This document shows, piece by piece, positions 48,837 to 57,944 of a DNA stretch of 64,000 bases. The notes under the pieces are model-generated. The model was not told the origin of the DNA, ran no database searches, and saw nothing but the letters and a program-made list of their open reading frames with translations. The stretch is taken from NCBI GenBank assembly GCA_963703235.1, contig OY969802.1:1054001-1118000 (forward strand), written 5' to 3'. The stretch comes from VRUE01 sp963703235 (GTDB taxonomy: Bacteria > Actinomycetota > Thermoleophilia > Solirubrobacterales > 70-9). Position 1 is the first letter of the stretch. The number at the start of each line of letters is the position of its first letter. The position numbers were made by a program, and so were the translations under genes.

Positions 48837-50339
48837 TTAAGACTCGGAAGCCGCCTCGGCCGACTCGGCCTCGTCCGCGGACTCCTCGGCCTCCTGCGCA
48901 TCGGCCACAGGCTCCGCGGGAGTCTCCTCCTCCGCCGCCGCGGGCTCCTCGGCGATGGGCTCCTGCTCAGCAGCCTCATCGGTCGGAGCAGTCACCTCCT
49001 CGGCGACGGGCTCCTCAACTTGGGCGCTGGCGGCAGCAGCCTCATCGGTTGCGGGCTCAGCAGCTGCATCCTCCGACGCATCATCCGCGGGTGGCGTGGA
49101 CGAAGGGTCGTCGCCCGCAGCTTGCGAGGACGATGACCCTTCGTCCTCGACAGGACCCGCGGTTGCTGCGTCTGCGCCCTGCAGCTGTTCCCCCAAGTCC
49201 CCCATGGGCATGTTCCCGCCCTCGACCCGCTTGATGCTGAGCGACAGCCGCCGCCGCTCCTCGTCGATCTCGAGGATCTTCACGTTCAGCTTGGCGTCGG
49301 GCTCGACCACCTCGCTCGGGTTCTCGACGTGGTGGTCGGCCAGCTCGGAGATGTGGACCAACCCCTCGACCCCGGCCAGGATCTCGACGAAGGCGCCGAA
49401 GGCGACGACCTTGGTCACCGTGCCCTCCAGCACGTCGCCGGAGCGGTAGGTGCTGATAACGCGCTGCCACGGGTCCTCCTGGGTCTGCTTCAGACCCAGC
49501 GAGATGCGCTGGCGGTCGCGGTCGATGTCGAGCACTTTGATCCGCACCGTGTCGCCGATCGAGACCACCTCGGAGGGATGGTTGACGTGGCTCCAAGAAA
49601 GCTCTGAGATGTGGACCAGCCCGTCGATCCCGTCGAGGTCGACGAAAGCGCCGAAGTCGACGATGTTGGAGATCGTGCCCTCGACGACCTGACCCGGCTC
49701 GAGCCGACCGAGGATCTGCTCGCGCACCTCCTTGCGCTCTTCCTCGAGCACGGCACGGCGCGAGAGGACGACGTTGTTGCGGCTGCGATTCAGCTCGATC
49801 ACTTTGCACTCGAGCGTCTGGCCGAGGAACTCGTCGAGGTTGTGAACGCGACGGATGTCGACCAGCGAGGCGGGCAGGAAGCCGCGCACCCCAAGATCGA
49901 GGATGAGGCCGCCCTTGACTACCTCGATCACAAATCCCTCAACCGGTTCGCCGGACTCGGCGGCGGCCTCGATGCGACGCCACGCCTTCTCGAAGCGGGC
50001 CCGTTTCTTAGAGAGGACGAGCCGCCCCTCGGCGTCCTCTTTGGTGAGCACGAGCGCGTCCAGCTCCTCGCCCAGCTCCACCTCGTCGGAGGGATCCACC
50101 GACTTGCGGATCGAGAGCTCGGTGGAGGGAATGACGCCCTCCGACTTGTAGCCGATGTCGACCAGGACCTCGTCCTTGTCGATCCGCACCACTTTTCCTT
50201 TGACGACGTCGCCCTCGTCGAAGGAGACCATCGTCGCCGCGTAGTTGGGCACTATCTTGCCGTCGACTTTGAGCAGCAGGCCGCCCGAGCCCTCGACGGG
50301 GTCGCCGGGCGGTACGGTCGAACTGGTCGTATCGGTCAC
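48837..50339 (-). CDS. rpsA: 30S ribosomal protein S1
   Basis: A 500-residue RNA-binding protein with four S1 domains, starting near residues 34 (GDVVKGKVVRIDKDEVLVDIG), 118, 203 (GQVVEGTISNIVDFGAFVDL) and 288 (GDVLEGTVTKVVAFGAFVEI). It helps recruit mRNA to the ribosome. After residue 370 comes an unusually long acidic Ala/Glu/Pro tail of about 125 residues. GTG at 50339 is taken as start. The gene heads the cluster rpsA-coaE-transglycosylase-MFS. Leaderless genes here would not need S1 for initiation. Confidence 0.95.
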   Translation of the reverse strand: MTDTTSSTVPPGDPVEGSGGLLLKVDGKIVPNYAATMVSFDEGDVVKGKVVRIDKDEVLVDIGYKSEGVIPSTELSIRKSVDPSDEVELGEELDALVLTKEDAEGRLVLSKKRARFEKAWRRIEAAAESGEPVEGFVIEVVKGGLILDLGVRGFLPASLVDIRRVHNLDEFLGQTLECKVIELNRSRNNVVLSRRAVLEEERKEVREQILGRLEPGQVVEGTISNIVDFGAFVDLDGIDGLVHISELSWSHVNHPSEVVSIGDTVRIKVLDIDRDRQRISLGLKQTQEDPWQRVISTYRSGDVLEGTVTKVVAFGAFVEILAGVEGLVHISELADHHVENPSEVVEPDAKLNVKILEIDEERRRLSLSIKRVEGGNMPMGDLGEQLQGADAATAGPVEDEGSSSSQAAGDDPSSTPPADDASEDAAAEPATDEAAAASAQVEEPVAEEVTAPTDEAAEQEPIAEEPAAAEEETPAEPVADAQEAEESADEAESAEAASES

Positions 50340-50369
50340 GGACACAGCGGCAGATGATTGCAGAGTGGA

Positions 50370-50375
50370 TACGCT
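50370..50375 (+). promoter_or_regulatory. TACGCT -10 box of flavoprotein gene
   Basis: TACGCT, seven bases, then GTG at 50383; located in the 43-base gap shared with rpsA. Confidence 0.45.
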
Positions 50376-50382
50376 CCACGTC

Positions 50383-51582
50383 GTGCCGATCCGAGCCACC
50401 AAACGGGGCGACGAACGCGGTCCGCTCTCCGGCAGCTGCGACGTGCTGATCTGCGGCGCGAGCTTCGCCGGGCTTGCCGTGGCAAGAGAGCTAACCGGCA
50501 GCGGCGCCGACGTGATGGTGCTCGATCGCTACGAGATCGGCGAGCGGCAGACGTCGGCTTGCGGCATCCCAACCGAGTGGCTGCGCAGCACCGGCCTGAT
50601 CGAGGCCGAGCGGCAGCGCTTCGACTCGCTGCTGCTCCACACTCCGCACGGCAGCAAGCGCTACCGCCTGCCCTGGACCTTCTCGACCTTCGACTACCGG
50701 ACCCTCTGCCAGCTGCTCTGGGACGGCTGCGACGCCCGCTTCGAGACCGCCAAGGTGAACGGCCGCGCGGCGCCGGCCAACGGCGATGGGGCGATCGCCG
50801 TCGAGACCGACCGCGGCGTGCTCTCGGCGCCGCTGGTCGTCGACGCGCTCGGCTGGCGGCGAATGCTCGCGTCCGGCGACGGCTTCCAGCCGCCCGACGC
50901 ACCGCTCTCGCGCGGGCTCGAGGTCCACCCCGACGGCAGCAGCGAGGACCTCGAGGTCTGGATCGACCGCCGCTACGTCCCCGCCGGCTACGGCTGGTCG
51001 TTCCCCGCCCGCGATGAGCTGCGGATCGGCGTCGGCTCCTTCGACCCGCGCTTCCACGTCCGCGAGACGACCGAGCTGCTGGCCGAGGACCTCGGCCGCG
51101 ACCGCGTCCGCTACCAGGGGAATTGGATTCCGCACGAGCTGCGGCGCGCCACCGAGGGCGGCGTCTTCTTCGCCGGCGACTCTGCCGGCCACTGCCTGCC
51201 GCTCACCGCCGAGGGGATCAGGACGGCGCTCTACTTCGGGATCGTGCTGGGACGCGAGCTGCGCGGCGTCATCGAGGGCCGGCAGGACCGCGAGGCGGCC
51301 GCCCGCTGCTACGCCGAGTTTCACGACGGTCACGAGTGGAAGTTCCGCTGGATGCTGCGCGCCCAGCGACTCGTGCCGAGGATCCCGCCCCGGTTGCTCG
51401 GACCGATGATCCGCCTGCTGGGCACGAAGCGCTTCGTCGACTGGTCGTTCGGCCACTACCTGCGGATCGCACCGCCCGACCTGGCGACGCCCTCAGCGGA
51501 CGACCAGCAGGGTGCCCGCGAACAGCAGGGCGACCCCGAGCAATCGCTCGGGGGTCAGCGGGACCTCGTCGAGGCCGAATAG
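50383..51582 (+). CDS. Geranylgeranyl-reductase-type flavoprotein
   Basis: A 399-residue FAD-dependent protein. FAD site CDVLICGASFAGLAVARELTGSGADVMVLDR, a cysteine-containing ERQTSACGIP, and GGVFFAGDSAGHCLPLTAEGIRTALYFG close to the C-terminus match the geranylgeranyl reductase/FixC group, which reduces isoprenoid double bonds or oxidises other lipids. Substrate unknown; menaquinone or polar lipids are typical. The last 30 residues are read over the end of the convergent transporter gene and are probably not important. Confidence 0.83.
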   Translation: MPIRATKRGDERGPLSGSCDVLICGASFAGLAVARELTGSGADVMVLDRYEIGERQTSACGIPTEWLRSTGLIEAERQRFDSLLLHTPHGSKRYRLPWTFSTFDYRTLCQLLWDGCDARFETAKVNGRAAPANGDGAIAVETDRGVLSAPLVVDALGWRRMLASGDGFQPPDAPLSRGLEVHPDGSSEDLEVWIDRRYVPAGYGWSFPARDELRIGVGSFDPRFHVRETTELLAEDLGRDRVRYQGNWIPHELRRATEGGVFFAGDSAGHCLPLTAEGIRTALYFGIVLGRELRGVIEGRQDREAAARCYAEFHDGHEWKFRWMLRAQRLVPRIPPRLLGPMIRLLGTKRFVDWSFGHYLRIAPPDLATPSADDQQGAREQQGDPEQSLGGQRDLVEAE

Positions 51583-51930
51583 GCCGAGGCGATCGATCGC
51601 GACCGAGGCCGCGAGCTGGCCGGCGACGGTCAGCGCGGCGACTCCTCCCGCTCCGATGGCCGAGACAGCGATCAGAGCGTTGGTGACGTAGATCGCTCCC
51701 AGGAGACCGCCCACCAGGTAGTACCAGCTGACGTCGAAGGTGCTGGCGAGACCACCCGCCTTGCCACTGAGGACGACGATCGCGGCGAGCGCGGCGGTTC
51801 CGATCGCGAAGGAGACGAGCGCAGCGGCGAAGTTCCCGGTCGCCCGCCCCAGTTCCGCATTGATCGGCGCCTGCAGGGCGATCAGGCCGCCCGCGACGGC
51901 GGTCAGCACGATCGCCAGACCCTTATCCAT
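51493..51930 (-). CDS. Small DMT-type membrane transporter (YdcZ family)
   Basis: A 145-residue protein with five predicted membrane helices: LAIVLTAVAGGLIALQAPINAELGRA, YYLVGGLLGAIYVTNALIAV and ALTVAGQLAASVAIDRLGLFG are typical of the DUF606/YdcZ group of the drug-metabolite superfamily. Members usually work as pairs of short proteins; no second one is adjacent. It follows polA by 12 bases and overlaps the flavoprotein gene tail-to-tail by 90 bases. Confidence 0.83.
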   Translation of the reverse strand: MDKGLAIVLTAVAGGLIALQAPINAELGRATGNFAAALVSFAIGTAALAAIVVLSGKAGGLASTFDVSWYYLVGGLLGAIYVTNALIAVSAIGAGGVAALTVAGQLAASVAIDRLGLFGLDEVPLTPERLLGVALLFAGTLLVVR

Positions 51931-51942
51931 CGCGGTCCTCGC

Positions 51943-54573
51943 TCACTTCGCCTCAAGCCAGTCGACGCCGACGCCGACGTCCACCTCGAGCGCGGGATCG
52001 AGTGGGTAGGCGCCGCACATCTCCCGCCGCACCAGCTCGATCGCATCGTCCATCTCGCCGGGCGGCCCCTCGAACAGCAGCTCGTCGTGGATTTGGAGGA
52101 CGAGACGGGTTCCCCCCCCGGCCTCGCGCAGCGCCGTATCGCAGCGGACCATTGCCACCTTGATGATGTCGGCGGCCGTCCCCTGGATCACCGTGTTGAC
52201 GGCCAGGCGCTCACCGAGCCGCCGCGTGTTGGGATTGCCTGAGCGCAGCTCCGGGATCGAGCGGCGCCGGCCCATCAGCGTCTTCACGAAGCCCTCCTCC
52301 TGGGCGCGCTCGATCGTCTTCTCGCGGAAGGCGCGCACCGCCGGGAAGCGCTCCAGGTAGCGGGCGACGAACTCCTCTCCCTCTTTGCGCGGGATGTTGA
52401 GCCGGTCGGCGAGGCCGAAGCCGGTGAGGCCGTAGACGATCCCGAAGTTGACCATCTTCGCCTTCGAGCGCTGGCCGACGTCGACCTCCTCACGGGAGAT
52501 GTCGAAGACCTCGGCGGCGGTGGCGGCGTGGACGTCTTCGCCCGCCGCGAAGATCTCTTTCAGCACGCCCTCGTCGGCGACGTGGGCGAGGACGCGCAAC
52601 TCGACCTGGCTGTAGTCGGCGGAGAGCAGGCGGGCGCCCTTCTCGGCGACGAAGCAGGCGCGCACCGGGCGGCCGATCTCGGTCCTGATCGGGATGTTCT
52701 GAAGGTTGGGGTTGGTGCTGGAGAGCCGCCCAGTCGTCGTCGCGGCCTGGTTGAAGGTGGTGTGGACGCGTTCGGACTCCGGGTCGATCAGGTCCGGCAG
52801 CGAGTCGAGGTAGGTGTTCTTGAGCTTGGTCAGCTCGCGCCAGGACTCGATCTTCTCGACGATCGGGTGCTCGTCGCGGATCTGGGCGAGCACGCGAGCG
52901 TCGGTCGAGAACCCGGTTTTGCCACGCCGCTTGCGGGTCAATTCGAGCTTCTCGAAGAGGACACGGCCGACCTGCTGCGGCGAGCCGATCGTGAACTCCT
53001 CCTCGGCCAGCTCGAAGATCTCTTTTTCCAAGGTGTCGATGCGCTCGCCGAAGCCGGCGCCGACCTCGGCCAGCCGCACCGCGTCGAGCTTCAGGCCCTC
53101 GCGCTCCATCGTCGCGAGGACGTGGACCAGCGGCAGCTCGACCTCGCGCAGCAGCGGCACGAGCTCGAGCTGATCGAGCCTCGGGCGCTGCGCATCGGCC
53201 AGGGCGGCGACCAGGCGCGCTTCCTCGGCCGGGTCGAGGCCGGCCTCGCCGCCCTCCTCTCCCAGCGACAGCTGGCCATCCCCGTCCCCCGCCGCCTTCG
53301 CTGCGACGTCCTCGGCGAGACCGATCCCGGCGTCGGCGGCAAGCTCGGTCAGCTCGTAGGTGCGCCGCTGCGGCTCCAGCAGGTAGGCGGCGAGCATCGT
53401 GTCGTGCGCGAGGTCCAGCCCGATTCCCTCGCGCGCCGCCGCGGCGAGCAGTCCGTGCCGGCCGCCACCCAGCGACTTGGCGTCGTGGGCGACAAGCGAT
53501 CGCCCGTCGAGGGCAGCGGCGAGCTCGTCGAGGGTCGAGGTCCCGGCAACGATGCGATCGTCCCCGGCGGCCGCCCAGCGCTCGCCGGCGATAGCCAGAG
53601 CCACCTCGCCCTCCCCGAGGTCCGCCGGCGTCCCCTCCACCGCCTCGACCTCGAGCTCGGTCTCGACCCTGCGGCCGGGCACCGCCTCTCCATCGGGCAG
53701 CGCCTCTTCGAGCCGCTCCATCACCGCTCGCAACTCGAACTCGCGCATGAACTCGCGCAGGGCACCTCGGTCGGGCTCCGGGGCCATCGCCGCCGCCAGG
53801 TCGACGCCGGTGTCGATGTCGTACTGGAGCGTCGCGAGCTGCTTCGACATGCGGGCGTCGTCGGCGTGCTCGACCAGGTTCTGCTTGCGCTTGGCGCCGG
53901 AGATCTCCTCGACGCTCCCCAGCACGCCCTCCAGGGAGCCGAACTGCTGCAACAGCTGCGTCGCCGTTTTCTCGCCGATCCCGGGAACGCCGGGAATGTT
54001 GTCGGAGGTGTCGCCGCGCAAGCCCATCAGATCGGCGATCAGCTCGGGTGGCACCCCGTAGCGCTCGATCACGGCATCCTCGTCGTAGACCTTGGTCTCG
54101 GTGATGCCCCGGGAGGTGCTCATCACCCGCACGCCGGGCCCAACCAGCTGGTAGGCGTCGCGGTCCCCCGTCACGACCATCACGGGGACGCCTTCCTCCC
54201 GCGCCTGCCGAGTCAGCGAGGCGATCACGTCGTCGGCCTCGAAGCCCTCGACCTTGACGTTGGCGTAGCCGAACGCCTCCACCAGCGGCATCAGGTGAGG
54301 CCACTGCTCGCGCAGCAGGTCGGGACGAGGTTTGCGCTGGGCCTTGTAGAGGTCGTAGGTGACCTCGCGCCCGGACATACCCGCATCCCAGGCGACGACG
54401 ACGCCCGCGGGCCGGTGCTCGTCGATGATCTTGACCAGCATCGAGGCGAGCCCGTAGATCGCGTTGGTGGGACGTCCATCGCTCGTCCCGATCGACTCCG
54501 GCAACGCGAAGAAGGCGCGGTAGGCGAGCGAGTTGCCGTCAAGGAGGAAGAGCTCGGGGGCGTCGTTGGGCAT
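51943..54573 (-). CDS. polA: DNA polymerase I (proofreading domain apparently inactive)
   Basis: An 876-residue polymerase. N-terminal 5'-3' nuclease: LFLLDGNSLAYRAFFALP, VTGDRDAYQLV and GLRGDTSDNIPGVPGIGEKTA. The middle domain lacks the DxE motif of 3'-5' exonucleases (VALAIAGERWAAAG instead) and so should not proofread, as in Taq and other actinobacterial enzymes. Polymerase motifs A (LLSADYSQVELRVLAHV), B (RSKAKMVNFGIVYG) and C (LVLQIHDELLFE) are intact. ATG at 54573 has TAGAGT eight bases upstream. It fills gaps during repair and replication. Confidence 0.96.
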   Translation of the reverse strand: MPNDAPELFLLDGNSLAYRAFFALPESIGTSDGRPTNAIYGLASMLVKIIDEHRPAGVVVAWDAGMSGREVTYDLYKAQRKPRPDLLREQWPHLMPLVEAFGYANVKVEGFEADDVIASLTRQAREEGVPVMVVTGDRDAYQLVGPGVRVMSTSRGITETKVYDEDAVIERYGVPPELIADLMGLRGDTSDNIPGVPGIGEKTATQLLQQFGSLEGVLGSVEEISGAKRKQNLVEHADDARMSKQLATLQYDIDTGVDLAAAMAPEPDRGALREFMREFELRAVMERLEEALPDGEAVPGRRVETELEVEAVEGTPADLGEGEVALAIAGERWAAAGDDRIVAGTSTLDELAAALDGRSLVAHDAKSLGGGRHGLLAAAAREGIGLDLAHDTMLAAYLLEPQRRTYELTELAADAGIGLAEDVAAKAAGDGDGQLSLGEEGGEAGLDPAEEARLVAALADAQRPRLDQLELVPLLREVELPLVHVLATMEREGLKLDAVRLAEVGAGFGERIDTLEKEIFELAEEEFTIGSPQQVGRVLFEKLELTRKRRGKTGFSTDARVLAQIRDEHPIVEKIESWRELTKLKNTYLDSLPDLIDPESERVHTTFNQAATTTGRLSSTNPNLQNIPIRTEIGRPVRACFVAEKGARLLSADYSQVELRVLAHVADEGVLKEIFAAGEDVHAATAAEVFDISREEVDVGQRSKAKMVNFGIVYGLTGFGLADRLNIPRKEGEEFVARYLERFPAVRAFREKTIERAQEEGFVKTLMGRRRSIPELRSGNPNTRRLGERLAVNTVIQGTAADIIKVAMVRCDTALREAGGGTRLVLQIHDELLFEGPPGEMDDAIELVRREMCGAYPLDPALEVDVGVGVDWLEAK

Positions 54574-54584
54574 CGGCGCCAACT

Positions 54585-54944
54585 CTATGACCGCCGCTGA
54601 GGGGCGACGATGCGGCGACGGCGGGCCTCGGGATCGCCGTCGAGCGGCCGGAACGAGACCGTGACGATTAGTGGCAAGGAGCTGTTCCTCAGCTGCTGGC
54701 GCACCCCGGCCGGCAGCTGACAGCGAAGCTCGACGACGCCTACCGTCACCACCTCTTGCTGGGTGGCACACGCCACCCTTCGGTGCTTGCCGAGCTTGAC
54801 GGTGACGAGCTGCTTCACCCGCCCCGGCCCCGGCAGGATGAAGCTGGTGGCAACGCTGTTTCCGATCAGGCGCGAACGGCCGATCCACAACACCGGGCTG
54901 GGCGGGGCCTCCGTGGCAATTGGCCATCGCGCACCCGCCTCTAG
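54585..54944 (-). pseudogene. C-terminal piece of the CotH gene cut off by IS982 insertion
   Basis: This frame has no start of its own but encodes a beta-rich domain (RLIGNSVATSFILPGPGRVKQLVTVKL, VVELRCQLPAGVRQQLR, LPLIVTVSFRPLDGDPEARRR) like those ending exported proteins of related bacteria. Removing bases 54945-55931 (element plus one CTAG copy) joins it in frame to the CotH gene at 55932, giving a 547-residue parent. It is now separated from its promoter and signal peptide. Confidence 0.8.
54941..54944. repeat. 4-bp target duplication CTAG, left
   Basis: Identical CTAG at 55928-55931. Counting one copy as host sequence restores the CotH frame exactly; counting neither leaves a four-base shift. 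Confidence 0.8.
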
Positions 54945-55927
54945 ATGGTTGATTCCACGGCGATAGCCGTGATCGAGGGATTCAATGCAGAGAGGCCGAA
55001 GTCGGCGGTGCTGAAGCAACCGTCGACCGAAAGGCCACGATGCACGCCGACCTCGACACTCTCTGCACCGTCGTTTATTGCACGGCAGACGATCTCCTGC
55101 CCGAGAAGCCCGGAAATGCCCGTCGCCGAGTCACCGACGCCGAGATCGCAACCCTCTGCGTCGCCCAGGCGATCATGGGCATCCCCTCCGATCGGCGCTT
55201 CCTCGCAGTCGCCCGCAAGCGGCTTCGCGATCTCTTCCCCGAGCTGCCCCAGCAGCCCGGCTTCCACAAGCGCAGGGCCCGCCTGGCCGAGGCGATCGAG
55301 TGGCTCACCGGCGTCTTTGCCGCTGAATCCCCGGGCTACCACGACGATGTGCTGCTCATCGACTCCACTCCGCTGGAGTGCGCCCGATCCGTGGAGACGA
55401 CCCGCCGCTCTGCCCTCGCAGACGCGGCCGACTACGGCTGGTGCGGCTCTCATTCTCGATTCTTCTGGGGCTTTCGCCTGCACGGCCTCTTCGCGCCCGA
55501 CGGCACCCCGAGAGCATTCACCCTCGCCTCTCCCAAGCGCGACGAGCGCGAGGTCGGGCTCGAGCTGCTGGGGCGCGCCGAGCGGGCCGGCGGGGAGATC
55601 GTCCTCGGCGACAAGGGCTACGCCGGGCGCGCCTTCGCCGCGGCTGCCCGCGAGCTCGACGCGACGATCGTCAGACCGGCCCGCAAGGACGAGCCCGACA
55701 ACGTCCTTCACCTCGCCCCGATCCGCCAGCGGATCGAGTCGATCTTCTGGACCTGCAAGGACATCCTCACCCTGGAGCGCCACGGCGCTCGCACCCTTCA
55801 CAACCTGCGTGTTCGCATCGCCCAGCGGTTCCTGGCGCTGGCTGCATGCGTCGCGCTCAACCACAGGCTCGGTCGTCCGAGCCGCGCCCTGGTCGACTAC
55901 GTCGCCTGAGGGCGTGGAATCAACCAT
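54945..55927 (+). mobile_element. IS982-family insertion sequence, intact
   Basis: A 983-bp element with 15-bp perfect terminal inverted repeats (ATGGTTGATTCCACG at 54945 and its complement ending at 55927), one transposase gene and CTAG duplications on both sides. It is inserted near the 3' end of a CotH-type gene. All parts needed for movement appear intact, so it may be recent. Confidence 0.9.
55040..55909 (+). CDS. IS982-family transposase
   Basis: A 289-residue DDE transposase. The three acidic residues lie in LLIDSTPLECARS, GDKGYAGRAF and IRQRIESIFW; ALADAADYGWCGSHSRFFWGFRLH and the closing RTLHNLRVRIAQRFLALAA match actinobacterial IS982 proteins. It is full length without frameshift. 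ATG at 55040 has GAAAGG upstream. It cuts and rejoins the element ends. Confidence 0.92.
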   Translation: MHADLDTLCTVVYCTADDLLPEKPGNARRRVTDAEIATLCVAQAIMGIPSDRRFLAVARKRLRDLFPELPQQPGFHKRRARLAEAIEWLTGVFAAESPGYHDDVLLIDSTPLECARSVETTRRSALADAADYGWCGSHSRFFWGFRLHGLFAPDGTPRAFTLASPKRDEREVGLELLGRAERAGGEIVLGDKGYAGRAFAAAARELDATIVRPARKDEPDNVLHLAPIRQRIESIFWTCKDILTLERHGARTLHNLRVRIAQRFLALAACVALNHRLGRPSRALVDYVA

Positions 55928-57215
55928 CTAGGGCGATGGGCGTATGGCACGACGGTTCGAGGGGCAAGCTCGACGGGTCCCTCCCCGCGGCCTCCAGCCA
56001 TCCGGCCAGCTCCGCCGGCCGCTCGACGATGAACGCGCAGGTTTCCTCGATGCTCGTAGCTATCTCAGCCGGCGTGTGCTCGAGTCGCGGCCCGGTTTCC
56101 CAGGTCCGGTAGGGGCGGACCAGCTCGAGCAGTTCGGCGGCGCGCCGAGCGACCTCCAGCTCGCCCAGGGCCAGGTGCACCTCCTCCAACGCCTCGACGT
56201 AGAGGCCCTCGCAGCTCTCGTCGGCGAAGCAGCGATTGAAGAGAAGGCCGCCCGCCGGCTCGCCGAACTCGAGGCGCTCGATCCAGGTCTGGTCGGTACC
56301 CCAGGGGAGCATCCGGAAGAGGCCGGCCGCGTCGCTGTGGAGGTAGTAGTTGTTGGGCCTGAGGTGCGAGGGCTCCTCCGGTCCGGCGTATCCATCCCGG
56401 TGGCCGACGTAGCGCTCGACCGCCCACTGCCCGACCATCTGCTCGAGGTCGGCGCTGGCGGCCATCCCGTCCGACCAGTCGCCCCCGTCGCCGTTGGCGG
56501 CGACGATCAGGGCTTCGAGGTCAGTCAGGTCCTCGTCATCACCCTCGTCGACCTCGAAATTCCCAGCGCCGCCAGGGCCGACGTCAACCCCCGGCACATC
56601 GGCCTCGTAGAGATGCGCCGTCGATTCGAACCAGCGCGGCAGCGCGACCTCGTCGAGCGTCTCGATGTTGAGATAGAGGCCGTAGAGGAGGTCGTTGACG
56701 CGGACGAACGCATATCCGGTCCGCGAAGCGGGCAGCCCGAGAGCGTGGAACAGCTCGTAGGTCAGGGACTCGTGGACCATCGACGGGTCCTGGACCATGT
56801 TGTTGAGGGTCAGCTTCTCGAGGCCGAAGAAAGTCTGGTCGTCGACGTACTCGTCGAACTTGATTTTGAATGCGGCCTTCTCGGAGAGCGGGCGAAACGA
56901 CCCGGCGCTGCCCTTGAGCCGGATGCCGACCTCGCCCATTGCCGGGCCCTGAGGGACCCCATCGACCCGCAGCTCGAAGATCCCCGGCTGGTACTCGTCC
57001 GGGTCCGCTTCGAGCGCATCGATCTCCTCTTCGGACAGCCCCCCGAGGTCTACCTCGACGACCGCGTCGGGATCGAACAGCCAGGCCGCTTCGTCCGGGG
57101 CCGGATCGGCGCCCCTTGCCGCCCCCGGCTCTCCCAGCCCCGCCAGGGTCAAGACCGACACCGCAGCCCCGACGAGACCGAACGACCTGAGCAGGCGGAT
57201 GGGGTGACGGCGCAT
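55920..57215 (-). CDS. Secreted CotH-kinase-fold protein, truncated by IS982
   Basis: As it now reads, a 431-residue protein. Signal peptide (LRSFGLVGAAVSVLTLAGLGEPGAARG), then VEVDLGGLSEEEIDALEADPDEYQPGIFEL, RLKGSAGSFRPLSEKAAFKIKFDEYV, LTLNNMVQDPSMVHESLTYELFHALG and the kinase-like site NNYYLHSDAAGLFRMLPWGTDQTW. CotH proteins are secreted kinase-fold proteins that in spore formers phosphorylate coat proteins. The final four codons and stop come from the element end. The kinase domain appears whole; the lost part is a C-terminal beta domain. Confidence 0.85.
   Translation of the reverse strand: MRRHPIRLLRSFGLVGAAVSVLTLAGLGEPGAARGADPAPDEAAWLFDPDAVVEVDLGGLSEEEIDALEADPDEYQPGIFELRVDGVPQGPAMGEVGIRLKGSAGSFRPLSEKAAFKIKFDEYVDDQTFFGLEKLTLNNMVQDPSMVHESLTYELFHALGLPASRTGYAFVRVNDLLYGLYLNIETLDEVALPRWFESTAHLYEADVPGVDVGPGGAGNFEVDEGDDEDLTDLEALIVAANGDGGDWSDGMAASADLEQMVGQWAVERYVGHRDGYAGPEEPSHLRPNNYYLHSDAAGLFRMLPWGTDQTWIERLEFGEPAGGLLFNRCFADESCEGLYVEALEEVHLALGELEVARRAAELLELVRPYRTWETGPRLEHTPAEIATSIEETCAFIVERPAELAGWLEAAGRDPSSLPLEPSCHTPIALDG
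55928..55931. repeat. 4-bp target duplication CTAG, right
   Basis: Second copy of the CTAG flanking the IS982 element. Confidence 0.8.
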
Positions 57216-57280
57216 GACCGGCGAGATGCTAGTCGGAGCCCGAAAGCGCCTCGGTCAGGACCGCCGCCGGAGGACCCGCG

Positions 57281-57895
57281 TTATCGAACGCCGTGCAGCA
57301 GCCCGACGCCGGGGACGAAGCGGCCGACTCTGGCAGCGTAGCCGGCGTATTCCTCGCCATGGGTTCGCAGCAGGTGAGGCTCCTCGACCAGTCTCACCTG
57401 CAGCTCGAGCCCGATCGCGAGGGTGAGCAGGGCAGCGATGGCGACGACGCTCGGAACCATCAGGACGAGGCCGAGGACCGTCGGAATCATCGCGCTGTAG
57501 ATCGGGTTGCGGACGAGCTCGAAGGGGCCGTCGACGACGAGCTGCGTTCGCTCCTCGGGATCGACGCCGATCCGCCAGGCATCGCCCATCGCCAGCTGGG
57601 CGAGGAAGGTGAGGACGATGCCGGCGACCGCGAGAGCAACGCCGACCGCGTGACCGACAGTGCCGTCGAGCGCCGGGATCGGCTCGACGACGCCGAGCAG
57701 CGCCAGGACTGGCGCGGCGGCGCCGCCCGCGAGGCCGGTCACGAAGAGGGCGCCGGCGATCCACTCGAGCGCCTCCGCACCCGGCGCGACCCCGTGCACC
57801 CCGGTCGACCCGGTGCGGCGCCACTGCAGCGCGATCCGCACCCCGAAGGTGAGCGTCAGGGTGATGCCATAGAGAACGAGTGCCGCAGCTGCCAT
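57281..57895 (-). CDS. Isoprenylcysteine carboxyl methyltransferase-like membrane protein
   Basis: A 204-residue protein with about five membrane helices. The C-terminal half has the ICMT/PEMT pattern: LVVDGPFELVRNPIYSAMIPTVLG, then EEPHLLRTHGEEYAGYAARVGRFVPG, which binds SAM in related methyltransferases. Bacterial members probably methylate lipids or small molecules; target unknown. TAGTAT lies nine bases before the ATG. It stands alone between CotH and the excalibur lipoprotein. Confidence 0.82.
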   Translation of the reverse strand: MAAAALVLYGITLTLTFGVRIALQWRRTGSTGVHGVAPGAEALEWIAGALFVTGLAGGAAAPVLALLGVVEPIPALDGTVGHAVGVALAVAGIVLTFLAQLAMGDAWRIGVDPEERTQLVVDGPFELVRNPIYSAMIPTVLGLVLMVPSVVAIAALLTLAIGLELQVRLVEEPHLLRTHGEEYAGYAARVGRFVPGVGLLHGVR

Positions 57896-57944
57896 GCGGT
57901 GGCGATACTAGGGGGAAGGACGCGGACCGGCGTCAGCGTTGGGT

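Noticed and set aside
54574..54927. DNA polymerase I reading further upstream to 54927
   Set aside because: The polymerase family begins at the LFLLDGNSLAYRAFF segment just after the ATG at 54573; the upstream part overlaps the CotH fragment in another frame.
54941..55931. CTAG as part of 19-bp terminal repeats of the IS982 element
   Set aside because: Counting CTAG as element sequence leaves the split CotH gene out of frame by four bases; counting it as a target duplication restores the frame exactly.
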